Below, in pieces: positions 54,241 to 62,700 of a stretch of DNA of 64,000 nt; position 1 is the stretch's first letter, and each line of letters opens with the position of its first letter. Both the position numbers and the translations under genes were made by a program. This stretch comes from Undibacterium sp. 5I1. Its GTDB lineage: Bacteria > Pseudomonadota > Gammaproteobacteria > Burkholderiales > Burkholderiaceae_D. Below the pieces are notes generated by a model, which saw only the letters and a program-made list of their open reading frames with translations, was not told the DNA's origin and did no database searches. The stretch spans positions 1,054,001 through 1,118,000 of the forward strand of contig NZ_JAVIWI010000001.1 of NCBI RefSeq assembly GCF_034314085.1, read 5' to 3'.

Positions 54241-54780
54241 ATGAAGCTAAATTTAACAGATAAGTACGAAGAAATAATTAACACGCTGTATGTCATGTCG
54301 GCTGAATTGGACCTGGACGAAAATTACATGGATATTTTGTCCGATCCAGAGAGCGCAACGCAAGAAATGATCGACGCAATGTTGCCTTTCAAGTCCAGTC
54401 TAATGAGTGAACTAGAAACACAGCGATTAAAGCTGGCTGCTTGTGGAGTGTGCGCCATGTCAAACACGGTAGAAAGCACGAAAGAGCGACTTACTTCGAA
54501 CAACCCGTATTACTCGGCAAGTTATGCCGATGTGTGCCGAACAGTTGACGCCGAGATTCGACTAAGAACAGAGAACGCGGATTTAAAAGCACGTCTGGAC
54601 AAGCTAGAAAAAGACCGTTTAGCCGCTGACAAACCTGAGTTGGGGATCGACATTACTGTCAATACGATGGCGGGCTTTTTTGGCGCCTTCTTTGTAGAGC
54701 ATGGTCGCAAACCATCTGAGCAAGAGATATTCAACGCCGGCCGACGTAGTGGACTGGATGAGGCGAAGCGCGCCGAGTAG
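54241..54780 (+). CDS. Unrecognised helical protein
   Basis: 179 residues, with a coiled-coil stretch in the middle and a C-terminal MAGFFGAFFVEHGRKPSEQEIFNAGRRSG segment of the kind that ends several phage proteins. Followed by a terminator. Confidence 0.6.
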   Translation: MKLNLTDKYEEIINTLYVMSAELDLDENYMDILSDPESATQEMIDAMLPFKSSLMSELETQRLKLAACGVCAMSNTVESTKERLTSNNPYYSASYADVCRTVDAEIRLRTENADLKARLDKLEKDRLAADKPELGIDITVNTMAGFFGAFFVEHGRKPSEQEIFNAGRRSGLDEAKRAE

Positions 54781-54800
54781 CCTGATCAACGCACTTTAAC

Positions 54801-54826
54801 GGGCGATCTTCGGGTCGCCTTTTTTA
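54801..54826 (+). terminator. Terminator
   Basis: GGCGATC (54802-54808) and GGTCGCC (54813-54819) form a stem followed by six T. Downstream to 55045 is a gene-free stretch of about 220 bases with no clear motif. Confidence 0.8.
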
Positions 54827-55045
54827 TTGCACGTCGCCGCAGTTCCATACGGCGGTAGCCATCAAAAGCGCTTTTTGTCCAATAGTGGTTTGAGATTATA
54901 TGTCTGTCGGTTGCAGAGACAAACGCGAAAAACGAGATTGAAAGTAGCCAACCAAATCGCTTCTTTGTCCACGATTCGAGTGAGAAACTGAAATTGTTGC
55001 AGAACACTAATTGAACATCAAATTAAACTTTTTTGGAGAAACAAA

Positions 55046-55897
55046 ATGACTACATCTACCGCCTTAGTTGGTTCAATGGAAGCAAGCGAAGAGCTGCTGT
55101 TGGATTCTTTACTAAGCGAACTCAATGAAGAGGACATCATCGAAGGGCTGGACACGGTTGAGCCAATCATTGTCGTCGCCGCTACTGCAACCGCTGCCGC
55201 ACCGATTGAAGTGGAAAGCGACGAATCCTTGCTTGACGACGCCATCGCCGAAGCTGAATTGAAGACTGCAAAAGCCGAACTGTACGCTGACCAGAAGTCG
55301 CCGGCAGTAGGCGAGGGCGAAGTGCCAGAAGCGCTGACCAAAGGTGCGAAGGCTAAGAAAAGCAAGAAGGTAAAAAAAGCCGCAGAAGAGGGCGCAGAGC
55401 CAAAAGCACCGAAAGAGCCAAAAGCGCCGATGGCGACACTGGTCAATACGAAGCCCGGCGCGCTGCTGAAAATTCGCTTAGGTGCCAAGTTGGCAGATTA
55501 CCTGACCTTTAACGTTGCCGACATGGAAGAGCAGTCCGAACAGAAGCGCGCCAACTTTATCGACAAGATGAACGACCCTGACGCCATCGCCGACAAGGTA
55601 CGTGAAAAGGTCTTGCAGTTCTTTAGCTGGATGCTCAAAGCTGACAAGCCAAACGAAGTGATCCGTCGTGCCTTAGTAGTCTTGAAGCGTGACGGTGAAT
55701 TGACGTCTGGCGACAAAGGTAATCTGCAACTGGACTTGTTAGCGAAACCTTATAGCTTGGGAACCGCTCGTAGCCAAGCGAATCAGGTTTTCATGCTGTT
55801 TCCACTGTTAGAAATCACGATGAAGGAGAAGGGAAAGATGGTTGCCAACCCTGACTCGACCTTGCTGATGACTGCAAACGCCATGCTCGGTCTGTAA
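55046..55897 (+). CDS. Unrecognised protein, acidic head, Lys/Ala linker, helical tail
   Basis: 283 residues. Residues 1-80 are acidic, 95-130 are a Lys/Ala/Pro-rich linker, and 135-283 are an ordered domain of unknown family. GGAG precedes the ATG, and a terminator follows, so it is transcribed apart from its neighbours. Confidence 0.65.
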   Translation: MTTSTALVGSMEASEELLLDSLLSELNEEDIIEGLDTVEPIIVVAATATAAAPIEVESDESLLDDAIAEAELKTAKAELYADQKSPAVGEGEVPEALTKGAKAKKSKKVKKAAEEGAEPKAPKEPKAPMATLVNTKPGALLKIRLGAKLADYLTFNVADMEEQSEQKRANFIDKMNDPDAIADKVREKVLQFFSWMLKADKPNEVIRRALVVLKRDGELTSGDKGNLQLDLLAKPYSLGTARSQANQVFMLFPLLEITMKEKGKMVANPDSTLLMTANAMLGL

Positions 55898-55908
55898 TTG
55901 AATTGTAA

Positions 55909-55932
55909 GGGTGGCAGACGCCACCCGTTTTT
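55909..55932 (+). terminator. Terminator
   Basis: GGGTGGC (55909-55915) pairs with GCCACCC (55920-55926), followed by GTTTTT. Confidence 0.9.
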
Positions 55933-55950
55933 AACTTTGAAGAGGTAATG

Positions 55951-56289
55951 ATGGAACAAAAGCTTAGATCGCTCTCGGTTGAGGCGCTGATATCGCTAGG
56001 TGACGCGGTTCAGGCGGTATTGAAAGAGAAACTGCCTATGATGCTGCGTGTTGGAAAAATATGCACCTTTGTCGATAAACAAGGCAAAACTACCGCGATT
56101 GTAATCACCAAGGTCAACCAAACGACATATAGCGGCTACATCTATAACCTGGAGCGCGGAACGCATCATCATAATCAAAGGTGGAAAATCTCTAAGTCAA
56201 TCTGTAGACCATACTTTCCACCGTCAATACCTAAACCGATGCCAACTGGTGTCGGGAAGGACAAACCGGCAGTTGCCTCTCAATGGTAA
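55951..56289 (+). CDS. Unrecognised small protein
   Basis: 112 residues, basic, with GAGG before the ATG and a terminator just after. Confidence 0.55.
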   Translation: MEQKLRSLSVEALISLGDAVQAVLKEKLPMMLRVGKICTFVDKQGKTTAIVITKVNQTTYSGYIYNLERGTHHHNQRWKISKSICRPYFPPSIPKPMPTGVGKDKPAVASQW

Positions 56290-56294
56290 TAAAT

Positions 56295-56315
56295 GGAGCT
56301 TGAAAGCTCCTTTTT
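56295..56315 (+). terminator. Terminator
   Basis: GGAGCT (56295-56300) pairs with AGCTCC (56305-56310), followed by five T. Confidence 0.85.
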
Positions 56316-56476
56316 CATATCTGGTGTCGTCCGAGGCTTGTACTCACAATCAGCGCTAACTAAGGTCGAAGGCGAGAAAAACGGTTCGCTTAATCGCGCT
56401 ATGAGCTTCTTCCGGTAGTGAGTTGATATGTGAGTGACAGTACGAAAACAAATAAAGGCATGCTCTTATAAAAATA

Positions 56477-56498
56477 AGTCACAACTGACTTGTATTGA
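56477..56498 (+). promoter_or_regulatory. Operator-promoter motif, copy 18
   Basis: AGTCACAACTGACT (56477-56490) followed by TATTGA; no intact gene follows directly. Confidence 0.55.
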
Positions 56499-56563
56499 GC
56501 GTCAATGTATAAGATAATTCGGCTGTCGTCGCAAATAAGCGGCAAAGGCTACTTTCTTGGATA

Positions 56564-56582
56564 CGTCACAACTGACTGTAAT
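56564..56582 (+). promoter_or_regulatory. Operator-promoter motif, copy 19
   Basis: CGTCACAACTGAC (56564-56576) abuts TGTAAT (56577-56582). Confidence 0.6.
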
Positions 56583-56739
56583 ATCCATAAGTGAGCAGTC
56601 ATACTAACTCTATCGCGTTGTGCGACAGTGCAGAAAGAGGCAGGGATTACAACCGGCGACGTGGCTGGCTTGTTCTACTCAGGACCGGAAGGCGACGAGT
56701 GGGGCGCGAGAGTACGTCATTTTTAAGCCTCTATAAATC

Positions 56740-56759
56740 AGTCATCACTGAGCTATTCA
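56740..56759 (+). promoter_or_regulatory. Operator-promoter motif, copy 20
   Basis: AGTCATCACTGAGC (56740-56753) then TATTCA, 25 bases before the ATG at 56784. Confidence 0.65.
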
Positions 56760-56783
56760 TCCAATTTAATGTAAAGGACAAAC

Positions 56784-57071
56784 ATGTTCGATCACAATCC
56801 AAATTCAGTCGTTGCTAACGGCATCGACTACCAAATGACAACGCACTTTGGCGCGGTCTTGTTTCATGATCGATCTGAGCCAGTTTTAGAGTTCAAGATT
56901 GGCAAGCCTGCCTGTATCGCCATCAGCTCCGCTAAGGGCAAAGTAGGCGATCTTGAGTTTGAAAACGAGCAGTGGACAATGTACGAGTCGCCAATACGCA
57001 CACGCACACCGCTTGGGACTTCCAGTTCGGTGACGGCGATTCGTCTCGCTGCCGAAATGCTTCTGTCTTAA
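56784..57071 (+). CDS. Unrecognised small protein
   Basis: 95 residues with AAGGA upstream. No motif recognised. Confidence 0.55.
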   Translation: MFDHNPNSVVANGIDYQMTTHFGAVLFHDRSEPVLEFKIGKPACIAISSAKGKVGDLEFENEQWTMYESPIRTRTPLGTSSSVTAIRLAAEMLLS

Positions 57072-57159
57072 CCAGCCACCGATTAACGCAGGTAGCCACC
57101 ACAACGCCTCAGTTTGACTGAGAAGATACTCATATCGAAACAACAAAACGAGTTTAAAA

Positions 57160-57813
57160 ATGATACATACGATATTTGAATGGCGCGAAAATAGAGAATA
57201 TGGCGAAGAGGGCTGGATCTTAAAGGGTTTTCCTAACTTCAACGCATCAAGTGGAAGAGGCGTCGCGCACGACACACTAGAACACTTCAAGGATGGCGAC
57301 GGCTCTCTGGCTGACGAAATGATGGCTTTCGGCGCAATGCTTCACATAAGGGGCGAAAGCGGCTGGTTTGCCTCTCTTCCAACCCGAGACAATCGCTTAG
57401 ATAAGCAAATGGGATTCGATATTGCGCGGTTTCTTCAGGAGCTTCGTTCAGGCAATGTTGATCTAAGAAAGCCGCCGCGCACATACCGCCTCAAAGATGC
57501 CGACCTTGAAAGTGACTTATTTAACATTATCAAAGAGGGCGTCAAAGAGGCTAATCAAGGAAGAGATAACGACGCAGAAATTTTTCAGCCAGGCTTAGTA
57601 ACGGACAAGATGATTCATTGGATGCGAGTCGGATACAGAAAAGCGTTAAAGCGCTTCAAAGGCAATAAGCCACACGATATCGCATATTGCTTCGACACAA
57701 TTGCCAACAGAGTTGATCTTGGATTCGACCTTGGTGATATCGGCGACGAATTGCATGTTTGCGTCAATACTGAATCGTTGGCAGTAAAAATCTACAGTAA
57801 AGAAATTTATTAA
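57160..57813 (+). CDS. Unrecognised protein
   Basis: 217 residues. The N-terminal part (HDTLEHF..GDGSLADEMMAFGAMLHIRGE) recalls a short conserved motif of phage hypothetical proteins. The ribosome binding site is weak. Function unknown. Confidence 0.6.
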   Translation: MIHTIFEWRENREYGEEGWILKGFPNFNASSGRGVAHDTLEHFKDGDGSLADEMMAFGAMLHIRGESGWFASLPTRDNRLDKQMGFDIARFLQELRSGNVDLRKPPRTYRLKDADLESDLFNIIKEGVKEANQGRDNDAEIFQPGLVTDKMIHWMRVGYRKALKRFKGNKPHDIAYCFDTIANRVDLGFDLGDIGDELHVCVNTESLAVKIYSKEIY

Positions 57814-57820
57814 CAAAGTA

Positions 57821-57840
57821 AGTCACCACTGAGATAGGAG
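57821..57840 (+). promoter_or_regulatory. Operator motif, copy 21, next to a ribosome binding site
   Basis: AGTCACCACTGAG (57821-57833) is followed by ATAGGAG, so the motif ends at the ribosome binding site of the gene at 57849. No good -10 follows; this copy may act only as an operator. Confidence 0.5.
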
Positions 57841-57848
57841 AAGCAAAA

Positions 57849-58238
57849 ATGAGCAATACACCAGTTTACATTAAGCCAACAACAGCGCCAATCGCCGACC
57901 TAATTGAGCAGCTTAATAAAGCGATGCAGGAAAAGTATGACGCCGATTACAGTTTAGCAATTACTCACGGCGACGGCGTGATATCGCTAAGAACAAACAT
58001 AACTGGCTTCGTTTCGCCAATTGTCGAGCCGCCAAAACAAAAGCAACAAGTTGCCATGATTAAGTTGCTGGTTCGGTATGACGCAGGTTGGATTGTGAAT
58101 CGTTCCGCTCACTTTGACTCGGAAATATGGACGAAACGAGACCAGTCTTGGATCAACACGATGATGGAGTGCGGCGACAACGAATTAATTGTTGGCGACC
58201 ATGCTTATCAGTTGGAAATAGTTGAAGTTAATGGCTAA
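57849..58238 (+). CDS. Unrecognised protein
   Basis: 129 residues with AGGAG upstream. No motif recognised. It overlaps the next gene by 8 bases. Confidence 0.55.
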   Translation: MSNTPVYIKPTTAPIADLIEQLNKAMQEKYDADYSLAITHGDGVISLRTNITGFVSPIVEPPKQKQQVAMIKLLVRYDAGWIVNRSAHFDSEIWTKRDQSWINTMMECGDNELIVGDHAYQLEIVEVNG

Positions 58239-58533
58239 GCCTGCTGAAAAAAACTCAAGGCGAGAAAAGCCCATTGAGGACGTGGTGGAGTATGGCGAAG
58301 ATACTTTTACATGTCATCACTGTAATTCTGCCATTGGCACGGAATGTCTTTTTACGGACGGCTCCTGGCGCGGGCGGTGCTGCCACTGCGGTCAAACCTA
58401 CGACATTACGACCGAGCTGGAAGATATAGGCGAAGACGACGAGCCGGTATTACGTGACGCCAGTCAATCTGAAATCGAACGCTTGTTCGGCATTAAGCCA
58501 AGCCCTTACGGTAAAGACTTTGGAAGCTTCTAG
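58231..58533 (+). CDS. Zinc-ribbon protein
   Basis: 100 residues from the ATG at 58231. CHHC and CCHC (about residues 27-30 and 49-53) form a zinc ribbon; the rest is acidic. Confidence 0.65.
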   Translation: MAKPAEKNSRREKPIEDVVEYGEDTFTCHHCNSAIGTECLFTDGSWRGRCCHCGQTYDITTELEDIGEDDEPVLRDASQSEIERLFGIKPSPYGKDFGSF

Positions 58534-58541
58534 GATAAAAA

Positions 58542-58757
58542 ATGAAACAAGCTCCACTTTTTAAAGTTGGCGATCTCGTTATTTGGACCAACGAGTACGG
58601 CGTCAATCTTGGGATAAGAAGAGTGACGGAAGTTACGGAAGATAAATTCTCATATCAATACTTTCTAAGTCCAAATGAAGCAGGTTGGTCGCCTATACGA
58701 GAAAGAAACTTGGCGAAGGCAAGCTTTGAATACAAAACATACCTTGGCAGCTTTTAA
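58542..58757 (+). CDS. Unrecognised small protein
   Basis: 71 residues, beginning MKQAPLFKVGDLVIW, which suggests a small beta barrel. Confidence 0.55.
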   Translation: MKQAPLFKVGDLVIWTNEYGVNLGIRRVTEVTEDKFSYQYFLSPNEAGWSPIRERNLAKASFEYKTYLGSF

Positions 58758-58774
58758 TATTAATAGGATAAAAA

Positions 58775-59071
58775 ATGATTGAAATTACACTTGAAGATTA
58801 TGGATATCCACAATCTCTCGAAGAAGAAAATGTTATTCGGCTGATGGTGAACGTCGTGCCTCGCATTGGCGAAACTATAACTCTGCACAGAGATTTAATC
58901 ACCGACTACTGGATGGCTGGAGGTCAAGAGCTTGAGAATTGTCGCGCAGATATCTTCATGCCAGAGAATAACGCACATTTTACCGTGGACTATATCACGC
59001 ACGATTTCGATAAAACAGGCAAGCAACGCATTCTGCTTGGTGTTGAGATTGAATCGGGTGAAACAGAGTAG
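58775..59071 (+). CDS. Unrecognised acidic protein
   Basis: 98 residues, with a leader (AATAGGATAAAAA) nearly identical to that of the gene before it. Confidence 0.55.
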   Translation: MIEITLEDYGYPQSLEEENVIRLMVNVVPRIGETITLHRDLITDYWMAGGQELENCRADIFMPENNAHFTVDYITHDFDKTGKQRILLGVEIESGETE

Positions 59072-59153
59072 GGACTCGAATAAGTTCCCAATGAATCGCC
59101 ATAAATCGCTTGCGATAATAACTCTATCGAAACAAACAACAGAGAGAAACAAA

Positions 59154-59501
59154 ATGAAATGGATTATCACAGAAGATAAATTAGACTCACTTTCAAGCAG
59201 CGTTGTCGGTTATGGCGACTACATCGAAAATGGCATGATTGTGAACATGTCAGAGACAGTGCCGAACCCTAGATCGCGTCTGGAAATTATCAAAAAAGAG
59301 CTTTTAAACGAAACAGACTTCCCGTTCGAGTTTCAGCTTTTGGATGACGACGACAATCTGTATTTCGTTGGACGTTGTGGCGACCTGGACCACGCTGATG
59401 GCGATCAAGCATTCGCACCGCAAGATTGGGCAGAGAATCTATTTGGCACAACGACAATGACTTATCGCAAACTCGGAGAAACAGAATGGCAAATACTGTA
59501 A
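59154..59501 (+). CDS. Unrecognised acidic protein
   Basis: 115 residues from the ATG at 59154. The C-terminal LLDDDDNLYFVGRCGDLD...AFAPQDWAENLFGTTTM pattern is common in small phage proteins of unknown role. It overlaps the next gene by 16 bases. Confidence 0.6.
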   Translation: MKWIITEDKLDSLSSSVVGYGDYIENGMIVNMSETVPNPRSRLEIIKKELLNETDFPFEFQLLDDDDNLYFVGRCGDLDHADGDQAFAPQDWAENLFGTTTMTYRKLGETEWQIL

Positions 59502-59875
59502 AGGCTGTGTCAGACGCCGATTTTCTCAAAGAGGCTTTGAAATGGTACTCGGCTCAATTTAAAGCCGAGAAGGGCGATTTCAACAGAATGACCGGCGTTT
59601 GCTGGGCGGTTTATGAAGCGGGTAAAAATTTGGCATGTCGTCCGAATGCTAACTATTGGGCTTTATTAAAGACCGAACAGCGTCTTAGTTTCTGGATAGG
59701 ACAGCTTCTTGGTCCTTCTGTCTATCTGCAAGGCTGGATAGGTAGAGCGCATCCAGAGACAGACCTTCTTTGGAATGAATTATCCAATGAAGAGCTAAAC
59801 ATCAAAATGGCACATACACGCATTGCGTGGATGAAATGGATGATTCAACACTGTGAAGAATTGGACGGCAAATGA
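59486..59875 (+). CDS. Unrecognised protein
   Basis: 129 residues, Trp-rich, with no family recognised. It overlaps the next gene by ATGA. Confidence 0.55.
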   Translation: MANTVKAVSDADFLKEALKWYSAQFKAEKGDFNRMTGVCWAVYEAGKNLACRPNANYWALLKTEQRLSFWIGQLLGPSVYLQGWIGRAHPETDLLWNELSNEELNIKMAHTRIAWMKWMIQHCEELDGK

Positions 59876-60201
59876 ACAAAATTACCATCAACGGCTTGAA
59901 CATTTCAGGCGCTCGCAGTATCTCAATAAATAATGGACGCGTAGTAGTTAACGGCAAAGACGTAACGCCGGACTCTAAAGAGATTCGCATCGAAGTGCAT
60001 GGCGATATTGAAACCATTAATGCGGACGCATGCGAATCAATTTCAGTGACCGGAACAGCAGGCACAGTAAAAACGCTATCTGGAGACGTTCGTTGCGGCA
60101 ATGTTAGCGGCTCTGTCAAAACAATGTCCGGTGATGTTCATTGTGGCGCCATCTCCGGTGATGTCGAAACGATGTCGGGCAACATTAGGAGAGAAAAGTA
60201 A
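59872..60201 (+). CDS. Beta-helix-like repeat protein
   Basis: 109 residues. After a beta-rich N-terminus three 16-residue repeats occur (VKTLSGDVRCGNVSGS, VKTMSGDVHCGAISGD, VETMSGNIR), each predicted to form a turn of a beta-solenoid like DUF4097-type proteins. The role is unknown. Confidence 0.65.
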   Translation: MNKITINGLNISGARSISINNGRVVVNGKDVTPDSKEIRIEVHGDIETINADACESISVTGTAGTVKTLSGDVRCGNVSGSVKTMSGDVHCGAISGDVETMSGNIRREK

Positions 60202-60202
60202 A

Positions 60203-60475
60203 ATGATTACACCTTTTCAGCGCGCCACCATGATCAGCTTGGCTGAGCGTCAAGCATTAGGGCAGTTCTTAAATGACTGGCCCGCCGGTCTCAACTTTCA
60301 GCAAGTCATGAACATGATGCATGGCGACGTACCAAAGAACGAACATGGACGCTACGTGATCACTATTTGGCAACCGCTCGAAGATCATGATTTTAAGCAA
60401 GTCGCCAGCTTTATCACAGAAGCCAAAGACAACCTCGTCGGCATGATGGAACATCTGTTCACAGAGCTGGAATAA
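60203..60475 (+). CDS. Unrecognised protein, paralogue A
   Basis: 90 residues from the ATG at 60203. A pattern of QAL..FL.DWP...NFQQV....GD recurs in the next gene, so the two look like diverged duplicates. Confidence 0.6.
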   Translation: MITPFQRATMISLAERQALGQFLNDWPAGLNFQQVMNMMHGDVPKNEHGRYVITIWQPLEDHDFKQVASFITEAKDNLVGMMEHLFTELE

Positions 60476-60502
60476 CCAAACACGAATTGAAAGGTAAAGC
60501 AC

Positions 60503-60775
60503 ATGGACACCGAAGTAGAAGAATGCGCAAAGAACCAGGCTGAACAAGTGGCACTCAGCACATGGCTAGATGAATATCCGAACGACAAATCGTTTGATGA
60601 AATCCTCGAAGCGATCGGCAAGGGCGACTATCTTCCGGACGATGAAGGCGATAATCAGATCTTGTTTCGCTACATGGTCGAGAGCCTAGATGGCCCAACC
60701 GTCGTAGGCATTATTGATGATACTTATCATAGCGTTTTAGAAGCCATTAATCACACCGTTAACGAAATGTTCTAA
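60503..60775 (+). CDS. Unrecognised protein, paralogue B
   Basis: 90 residues, acidic, with the pattern QVAL.TWLDEYP...SFDEIL..IGKGD shared with paralogue A. Confidence 0.6.
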   Translation: MDTEVEECAKNQAEQVALSTWLDEYPNDKSFDEILEAIGKGDYLPDDEGDNQILFRYMVESLDGPTVVGIIDDTYHSVLEAINHTVNEMF

Positions 60776-61106
60776 GGCTTAAAGTTGTCAAAGAGGCAGG
60801 ATTATTCCTGTCTTTTAAGCAACTTTATTAATCCAAGGCTAAGTCATTGATTTTAAACAATTATTTCAATGTTGTCCGAGAAGAAACTCGCAGCCAAGTC
60901 GTACCTAGCCTGATTAAATCATTAACATCTAATCGCTTCTTTCAAATCATAACCGGAAACCGCATTAATCAGCGCGGCATGACGTTTAAATCTCTTTTAC
61001 ATAACCGACTAAGTCTAACAATTTAAAGCGCTCAAACAGCGTTTAAATCAGTCGGCAATCTTACTTCAAAAGAACTACCGCCTGTCTCATTGTTTTAATA
61101 TAACTA
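60776..61106. other. Non-coding stretch with two hairpins
   Basis: About 330 bases without a gene. Just after paralogue B, GGCAGGA...TCCTGTC with a T-run (about 60794-60817) looks like a terminator. At about 61003-61054 CCGACT...AGTCGG encloses ATTTAAAGCGCT/AGCGTTTAAAT, a large imperfect hairpin. Confidence 0.5.
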
Positions 61107-61125
61107 AGTCAGCACTGACAAACAA
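61107..61125 (+). promoter_or_regulatory. Operator motif, copy 22
   Basis: AGTCAGCACTGAC (61107-61119) followed by AAACAA, a poor -10; a better TATAAC lies just upstream (61099-61104). Confidence 0.55.
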
Positions 61126-61142
61126 TTCACCTTTAAACCGAT

Positions 61143-61340
61143 ATGAACTTTCCATCACTCAACACTAGAAATCACGCAAGCTTGGATTACTTCTCGATCC
61201 AAATTGATAACCTATTTGAACTCAATGAGCCGACACTACCTGGCAACTTCGCAATGAATGAAAGCAAACGCGAAAGAATAGAGCAAGAGCTTAGCGGCTC
61301 AGCGGGCGGATTAAGTAAAGAGAATAACAAGCGGAGATAG
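61143..61340 (+). CDS. Unrecognised small protein
   Basis: 65 residues with a very short leader after operator copy 22 and no clear ribosome binding site. Hydrophilic. Moderately doubtful as a gene. Confidence 0.4.
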   Translation: MNFPSLNTRNHASLDYFSIQIDNLFELNEPTLPGNFAMNESKRERIEQELSGSAGGLSKENNKRR

Positions 61341-61403
61341 AAATAACTCAACATTGCAAATTGGCATTACAATTAAATTCTTAACATCTAATGAAGGAAC
61401 TGT

Positions 61404-61820
61404 ATGAGCAACAACAATAACAGCAATGTCGTTTGGACTTTGGTTGGTTTGTGTATTGGCGTATTAATTCTAGGTTACTTGGCATTAAAATCTGTCGCAG
61501 ACATGCTAAGCGTGGATATAAAAACTCTTGGATGGATGATTTTCTTCGCCGCAATAATAATTTGTCTGATAGTTTTAGCTATTGCATTTGAGTTTAAATG
61601 TTGGCTACCTTTCACCCTTGCAGCGGCGTGGTTCATTATGACGCCAGCTTTGAAATATTGGTCAAGACTCTCCGTTGATGTACTCAGCGAGCGGGCTGGA
61701 ATTGAAACACTTGATCCAGTATATGACTGGTACGGACGACTTGGATATCAAGGTCTAATCATTGCAGGCTTAATTATTGTTGGAGTAGCGGCTCGTGGAC
61801 TCTTTTGCCCGAACAGGTAG
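61404..61820 (+). CDS. Membrane protein with about four helices
   Basis: 138 residues with AAGGA before the ATG and hydrophobic segments near 10-27, 42-64, 67-85 and 113-132. The family was not recognised. Confidence 0.7.
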   Translation: MSNNNNSNVVWTLVGLCIGVLILGYLALKSVADMLSVDIKTLGWMIFFAAIIICLIVLAIAFEFKCWLPFTLAAAWFIMTPALKYWSRLSVDVLSERAGIETLDPVYDWYGRLGYQGLIIAGLIIVGVAARGLFCPNR

Positions 61821-62304
61821 ACAAAGAACTCTACCGGCGTAATTCTCACTCTATAAAGACAACTAGGCACTAGAGAAGACACGTAAGACGCTCAGGCTGA
61901 CATCGACTATATGCAAACGTCAGGCTTTTTCGCTTGATGTCGGTAGAAGGGTAGGCCTATAGGTAGATGTATGAGGGTGAAGAGGCGAGTGGAGTAAGTT
62001 GTTAGTGAGATTAGGATATTGTGTGTTTGCATCTGTGTTTGCATGCGTATGTGGAAGGATTGCCTGGCAAGGTGTTGTATTCATTAAAAATTACAACAGA
62101 CCCGGCAATCCTTCCACTTTCTCTCGACGTCAATCAAACGTTGAACAACAATCGGCACATCGCCGTTTTATATTCAGCAGCCTGTGCCACTACACACAAG
62201 CCACCGTCTCGCCTACACAGAAAAGCTCATAGCGGACACAGTTATTGTAGTCCAGACCCACTAGACCCAAGGAACCCAAGCTTTAATTTGCCACTTGCAA
62301 GATA
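61821..62304. other. Gene-free stretch with a long hairpin
   Basis: No convincing coding sequence. A weak terminator-like T-run lies near 61925-61930, and a strong nested hairpin at 62052-62116. Short forward frames here lack ribosome binding sites. Confidence 0.5.
62052..62116 (+). repeat. Nested 65-base hairpin
   Basis: TGGAAGGATTGCC (62052-62064) pairs perfectly with GGCAATCCTTCCA (62104-62116), and inside GTTGTA (62074-62079) pairs with TACAAC (62092-62097). Confidence 0.8.
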
Positions 62305-62324
62305 AGTCACGGCTGAGCTATAAT
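62305..62324 (+). promoter_or_regulatory. Operator-promoter motif, copy 23
   Basis: TTGCAA (62295-62300), an 18-base spacer containing AGTCACGGCTGAGC (62305-62318), then TATAAT (62319-62324). No coding gene follows for almost 600 bases. Confidence 0.78.
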
Positions 62325-62330
62325 CCTGAC

Positions 62331-62700
62331 CATATTGTTTGCCGTTATGTCCCTTGAGCCTGAAACTAGGCTTTAAACAGAGTCGGGAGTGAGTTGGTCT
62401 TTTGGGGGATTTGTTCTTAAATGTGGGGTTGCCATACGCAGAGAAGCTTCTGATGTGGCCCTAGCAAGAACGAATCTCTCCTTACTTTTCTATAGCGTTG
62501 TTGGCTAAGGGGGGTAAGGGGGGATTTGTTCTTTCCTAGGGTTCCTCATCAGAGGGCAGTTGTAATTCTTCTTGAATGCTGAAATTGTATCCAGAGTCCT
62601 TGTAACCCAAGGACTTTTGTTTTAAAAGGCTTTGCCGAGCCGACGGGTTATTCCAAAGTTTTCTACGTACACAAGCCAAGGATTCGACGCCTTGGCTTTT
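62331..62700 (+). ncRNA. Candidate structured non-coding RNA
   Basis: The transcript expected from operator copy 23 would run through about 370 non-coding bases to two consecutive terminators (62595-62619 and 62674-62701). It carries a repeated GGGGGATTTGTTCTT (62404-62418 and again near 62518-62532) and an AGCCT/AGGCT hairpin (from 62356). No known RNA family is recognised. Confidence 0.4.
62595..62619 (+). terminator. Terminator 1 of the candidate ncRNA
   Basis: AGTCCTTG (62595-62602) pairs with CAAGGACT (62608-62615) before TTTTGTTTT. Confidence 0.8.

Larger units (their letters stand above)
56316..56783. other. Non-coding stretch with three operator copies and a gene fragment
   Basis: About 470 bases without an intact gene. 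It holds operator copies 18, 19 and 20. Between copies 19 and 20, a frame from the GTG at 56628 to the TAA at 56726 (31 codons, ending GLFYSGPEGDEWGARVRHF) reads like the 3' end of a lost gene. Confidence 0.5.

Noticed and set aside
56591..56818. 75-codon + strand frame
   Set aside because: It runs through operator copy 20 and into the next gene, has Arg-rich random composition and no ribosome binding site. A different frame holds the more protein-like 31-codon fragment.
62021..62305. 94-codon frame over the long hairpin
   Set aside because: No ribosome binding site, random-looking composition, and it reads through a perfect inverted repeat.
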